Assembly: GCA_965247255.1 (NCBI GenBank)
Contig: CBDFGS010000010.1
Coordinates: forward strand, 124,001-188,000
Length of the DNA: 64,000 nucleotides
Reading direction: 5' to 3'
DNA from: CBDFGS01 sp965247255
GTDB taxonomy: Bacteria > Chloroflexota > Dehalococcoidia > Lucifugimonadales > CAUZJF01
Position numbers and translations under genes: made by a program. The notes beneath the pieces were generated by a model. It was not told the origin of the DNA, did no database searches, and saw only the letters and a program-made list of their open reading frames with translations. Positions 62,336 to 64,000 of the stretch are shown one piece after another. How positions within the stretch are numbered: the stretch's first letter is position 1; every line of letters starts with the position of its first letter.

Positions 62336-62827
62336 CTATGCCGCGTGACGCGGCGCACTGCCGACGAGGACCTGCCCCCAGTTGGTGTCGTTGCCCGCGT
62401 CAATAAGCCACTGTTGTCGGCCGCCCGTCAGGCATCCCGCCATCGCCCTGCGAGCGGCGGCGTTGTAGGCGCAGCCGATGAGCAGGCAGTTGCCGTAGGT
62501 GGGAATGCCGGGCCATCGCTGTCCATAGGAGCCGGACGGGTCCTCCCGGAAGGGGTAGACCGAGTAGCCGATGGGGCGCCGGTAGGCGCGGGCCAGCCTG
62601 TCGGCGAGGGCCTGGCTCTTGAACTTGCCCACATCCTCCGCGTGGAAGTTCTGGCGAAGCAGGTTGTGAGGCTCCACCCGGTCGTGGTCGACCAGGACTA
62701 TGGTGGCCTCCCTTCCGGTGAATAGCCGGCAGAGGCCCTCTGCCACGAACCCGCCGGTCCCGCCGCAGCCGACCACGGTGATCCACGGCCTGTCAATCAG
62801 GAACTCGTTGTCCAGGTAGTAGGGCAT
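62336..62827 (-). CDS. ThiF/E1-like protein of a mobile element, C-terminus probably lost
   Basis: 163 residues from ATG 62827 behind aagaaggaggtgacc. A Rossmann GxGGxG (VVGCGGTGGFVAEGLCRLF, about residues 18-36) is followed by VLVDHDRVEPHNLLRQNF with the adenylation Asp, Asn and Arg, then LIGCAYNAAARRAM and LIDAGNDTNWGQVLVG. ThiF-type proteins adenylate ubiquitin-like or other partners; element-borne versions have unknown targets. Similarity stops at VGSA, right at the dyad ccgcgt-g-acgcgg (62341-62353), and the usual 80-100 further residues are absent. Confidence 0.65.
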   Translation of the reverse strand: MPYYLDNEFLIDRPWITVVGCGGTGGFVAEGLCRLFTGREATIVLVDHDRVEPHNLLRQNFHAEDVGKFKSQALADRLARAYRRPIGYSVYPFREDPSGSYGQRWPGIPTYGNCLLIGCAYNAAARRAMAGCLTGGRQQWLIDAGNDTNWGQVLVGSAPRHAA

Positions 62828-62959
62828 GGTCACCTCCTTCTTGTAGTTCCGTCTGTGTTTCGTGGTGATTCCGCCTCTTCGACCAACAACCGGACTCCCG
62901 GGTTCGGGCCGCCGAACACCTGAGACCATCGGACCGGGGCGAAGTGGCCGTAGACCCCC

Positions 62960-63205
62960 ACCCGGAGACTTAGCCCCGGCCGAGGGGCGGAAATGGCAGA
63001 GCTGAGGGGCTAGGCGGGCCACCTCGGCGAAGGCTGCGGGCTCGTTGACCAAGCGCTCCCAGAAGCCCGATCCCTCCTTCCGCAGCTTCCCAGAACAGCA
63101 GACGGCGATGTTCGCCCTGACCAATGAGTTCCGCCTCAATCTCCTGATCTTCCACTTGGTAGACGAACGGAATGGCTCGCTTGAATCCTGGCAGAGTCCC
63201 TATCC
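62960..63205 (-). pseudogene. DUF1998-type C-terminal fragment, frameshifted
   Basis: One frame reads IPFVYQVEDQEIEAELIGQG then RRLLFWEAAEGG, and the next frame continues GFWERLVNEPAAFAEVARLA and LCHF. This is the order seen at the C-terminus of DUF1998-containing helicase-associated proteins. A one-base shift near 63075 breaks it, and no helicase body is present. It follows the SWIM gene, a frequent partner of such helicases. Confidence 0.55.
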
Positions 63206-63222
63206 ATCAGGACCAACGGCCC

Positions 63223-64000
63223 TCAATCGCTCTGAGTCCGCCATTCACCCAGAAACACCTCCAATCCGGCAGGCGATGCCCTGCGATAGATCTCCTCCAA
63301 CGCAGGGAGGAAGCTCTCCTTACCTCGCCAGAATGGGAAGCTGCCCAACCGTTTCGGTACCGCCGCAGAAACCGTTGGGATGCGCGCTGCTCCGTGGACA
63401 TCCTCCTCTCGCTCAGCGTTTTGCTGTCCCCAGAACGCGGCGTGATCAACAGGAAGCGGCTCAGGTGGTAATCGGTCTGCCCCCTGCTCAGCGGAGGCCC
63501 CAATGGTCGCTTCATCGGCTCCAATGCTGCTCTCTGCCGCCACTTCGCCGACAAGCTCCTCTCGCTCCGCTCCCCTCAGCTTGAAGATAAGGAACGGGTC
63601 ACGGTCGAACTCCTCGCCCAGGAGGAGGTAAACCGCCGCTACGTGCTTGCAAGGATTCGACCAGTCGGGGCAGGAGCAGTCGGTCTCAAGGTCATCACTC
63701 CTGTCAGGGAAGAGCGAAAGCCCTACGTCCCTGAAGGCGTCCTCGATATTCTCGGGCATCTGGCCCGCCAGCAGCTTTGCGGCGAAGACCGGCCGCTCGA
63801 AAAGCGCAGTGGTCAGCTTCTTCCAGTCCGAACCGCCAAGCGTCTCGACTCTGATCTCGACACGGTAGGGCCGGGCGCGGGAGCCTTGCACTCTGGCTGT
63901 CACAGCACCCTCTTCGACATCGATCGACAGCACCTGGCCCCGGCGAGCATAGGACCTGCCGCGAGTGAGCCTCGCTCCTATGTCGAATCCCTCAAGGACC
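63223..64000 (-). CDS. SWIM zinc-finger protein, N-terminus beyond right edge
   Basis: About 259 residues of a protein that starts outside the window. GFDIGARLTRGRSYARRGQV and VTARVQGSRARPYRVEI open the visible part. The SWIM motif is DCSCPDWSNPCKHVAAVYLL with the CxC and CxH ligands. A variable acidic linker and a conserved C-terminus (LEVFLGEWRT) follow. SWIM proteins of this type usually sit beside an SNF2 or DEAD helicase; the fragment at 62960-63205 may be what is left of one. Likely DNA- or protein-binding. Confidence 0.8.
   Translation of the reverse strand, partial: VLEGFDIGARLTRGRSYARRGQVLSIDVEEGAVTARVQGSRARPYRVEIRVETLGGSDWKKLTTALFERPVFAAKLLAGQMPENIEDAFRDVGLSLFPDRSDDLETDCSCPDWSNPCKHVAAVYLLLGEEFDRDPFLIFKLRGAEREELVGEVAAESSIGADEATIGASAEQGADRLPPEPLPVDHAAFWGQQNAEREEDVHGAARIPTVSAAVPKRLGSFPFWRGKESFLPALEEIYRRASPAGLEVFLGEWRTQSD

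Noticed and set aside
1..64000. CRISPR array or cas genes
   Set aside because: No regularly spaced 25-40 base repeats and no Cas motifs; the repeats seen are IS ends, direct repeats and palindromes.

Overview
The window reads as a stretch of a bacterial chromosome packed with accessory DNA. Likely source: Chloroflexota, perhaps a Dehalococcoidia/SAR202-like lineage. This is inferred from replication-relaxation family proteins, lipoproteins with VAAC-type lipoboxes, iron(III) and branched-chain amino-acid ABC transporters and large serine recombinases; no rRNA or tRNA gene was found to confirm it. Both edges cut genes: a GHKL ATPase on the left and a SWIM zinc-finger protein on the right.

Layout. 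1-1.7 kb: GHKL ATPase, an orphan serine-recombinase tail and a Clp-N relic. 1.9-8.5 kb: iron(III) ABC transporter fbpC-fbpB-fbpA with a divergent DtxR-type regulator; an IS1380 element sits between fbpA and fbpB. 8.5-15.4 kb: mobile-element genes (replication-relaxation protein, HTH proteins, a DUF7662/PIN toxin-antitoxin-like pair, a lipoprotein, an intact large serine recombinase). 15.5-18.6 kb: a YbaY-type lipoprotein with three internal repeats, an IS5 element and a PAS/kinase relic. 18.7-28.2 kb: a glyoxalase-like gene cut by what looks like an integrative element with a four-HTH protein, a broken Toprim gene, a coiled-coil HTH protein, a PAPS-reductase-family gene split by an ORF-less group II intron, and a large serine recombinase. 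28.2-31.3 kb: remains of a second element (recombinase fragment, RHH protein, 673-aa replication-relaxation protein).

31.5-43.2 kb is the centrepiece. A VapBC-like pair is followed by a class-2-type DISARM anti-phage operon: cytosine methylase (drmMII), drmE-like, drmA helicase, drmB (DUF1998) and drmC (PLD). It has two additions: the methylase carries a C-terminal Vsr mismatch endonuclease, and the operon ends with an AspBHI-type, probably modification-dependent restriction endonuclease. The genes are all on one strand and nearly all touch or overlap, so they probably act as one defence unit.

43.2-64 kb: second IS1380 copy, relics, a branched-chain amino-acid transporter (livK convergent with livG-F-H-M), then an IS-rich zone (IS3, IS256-type, third IS1380, two 1368-bp IS256-type elements). 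The last two each split a gene (NmrA-like; membrane Clp-N protein), and both genes rejoin in frame if the element and one 8-bp target repeat are removed. The right end holds a ThiF-like protein, a DUF1998 relic and the SWIM protein. Many genes here are broken by single-base frameshifts, which may be decay or assembly error.
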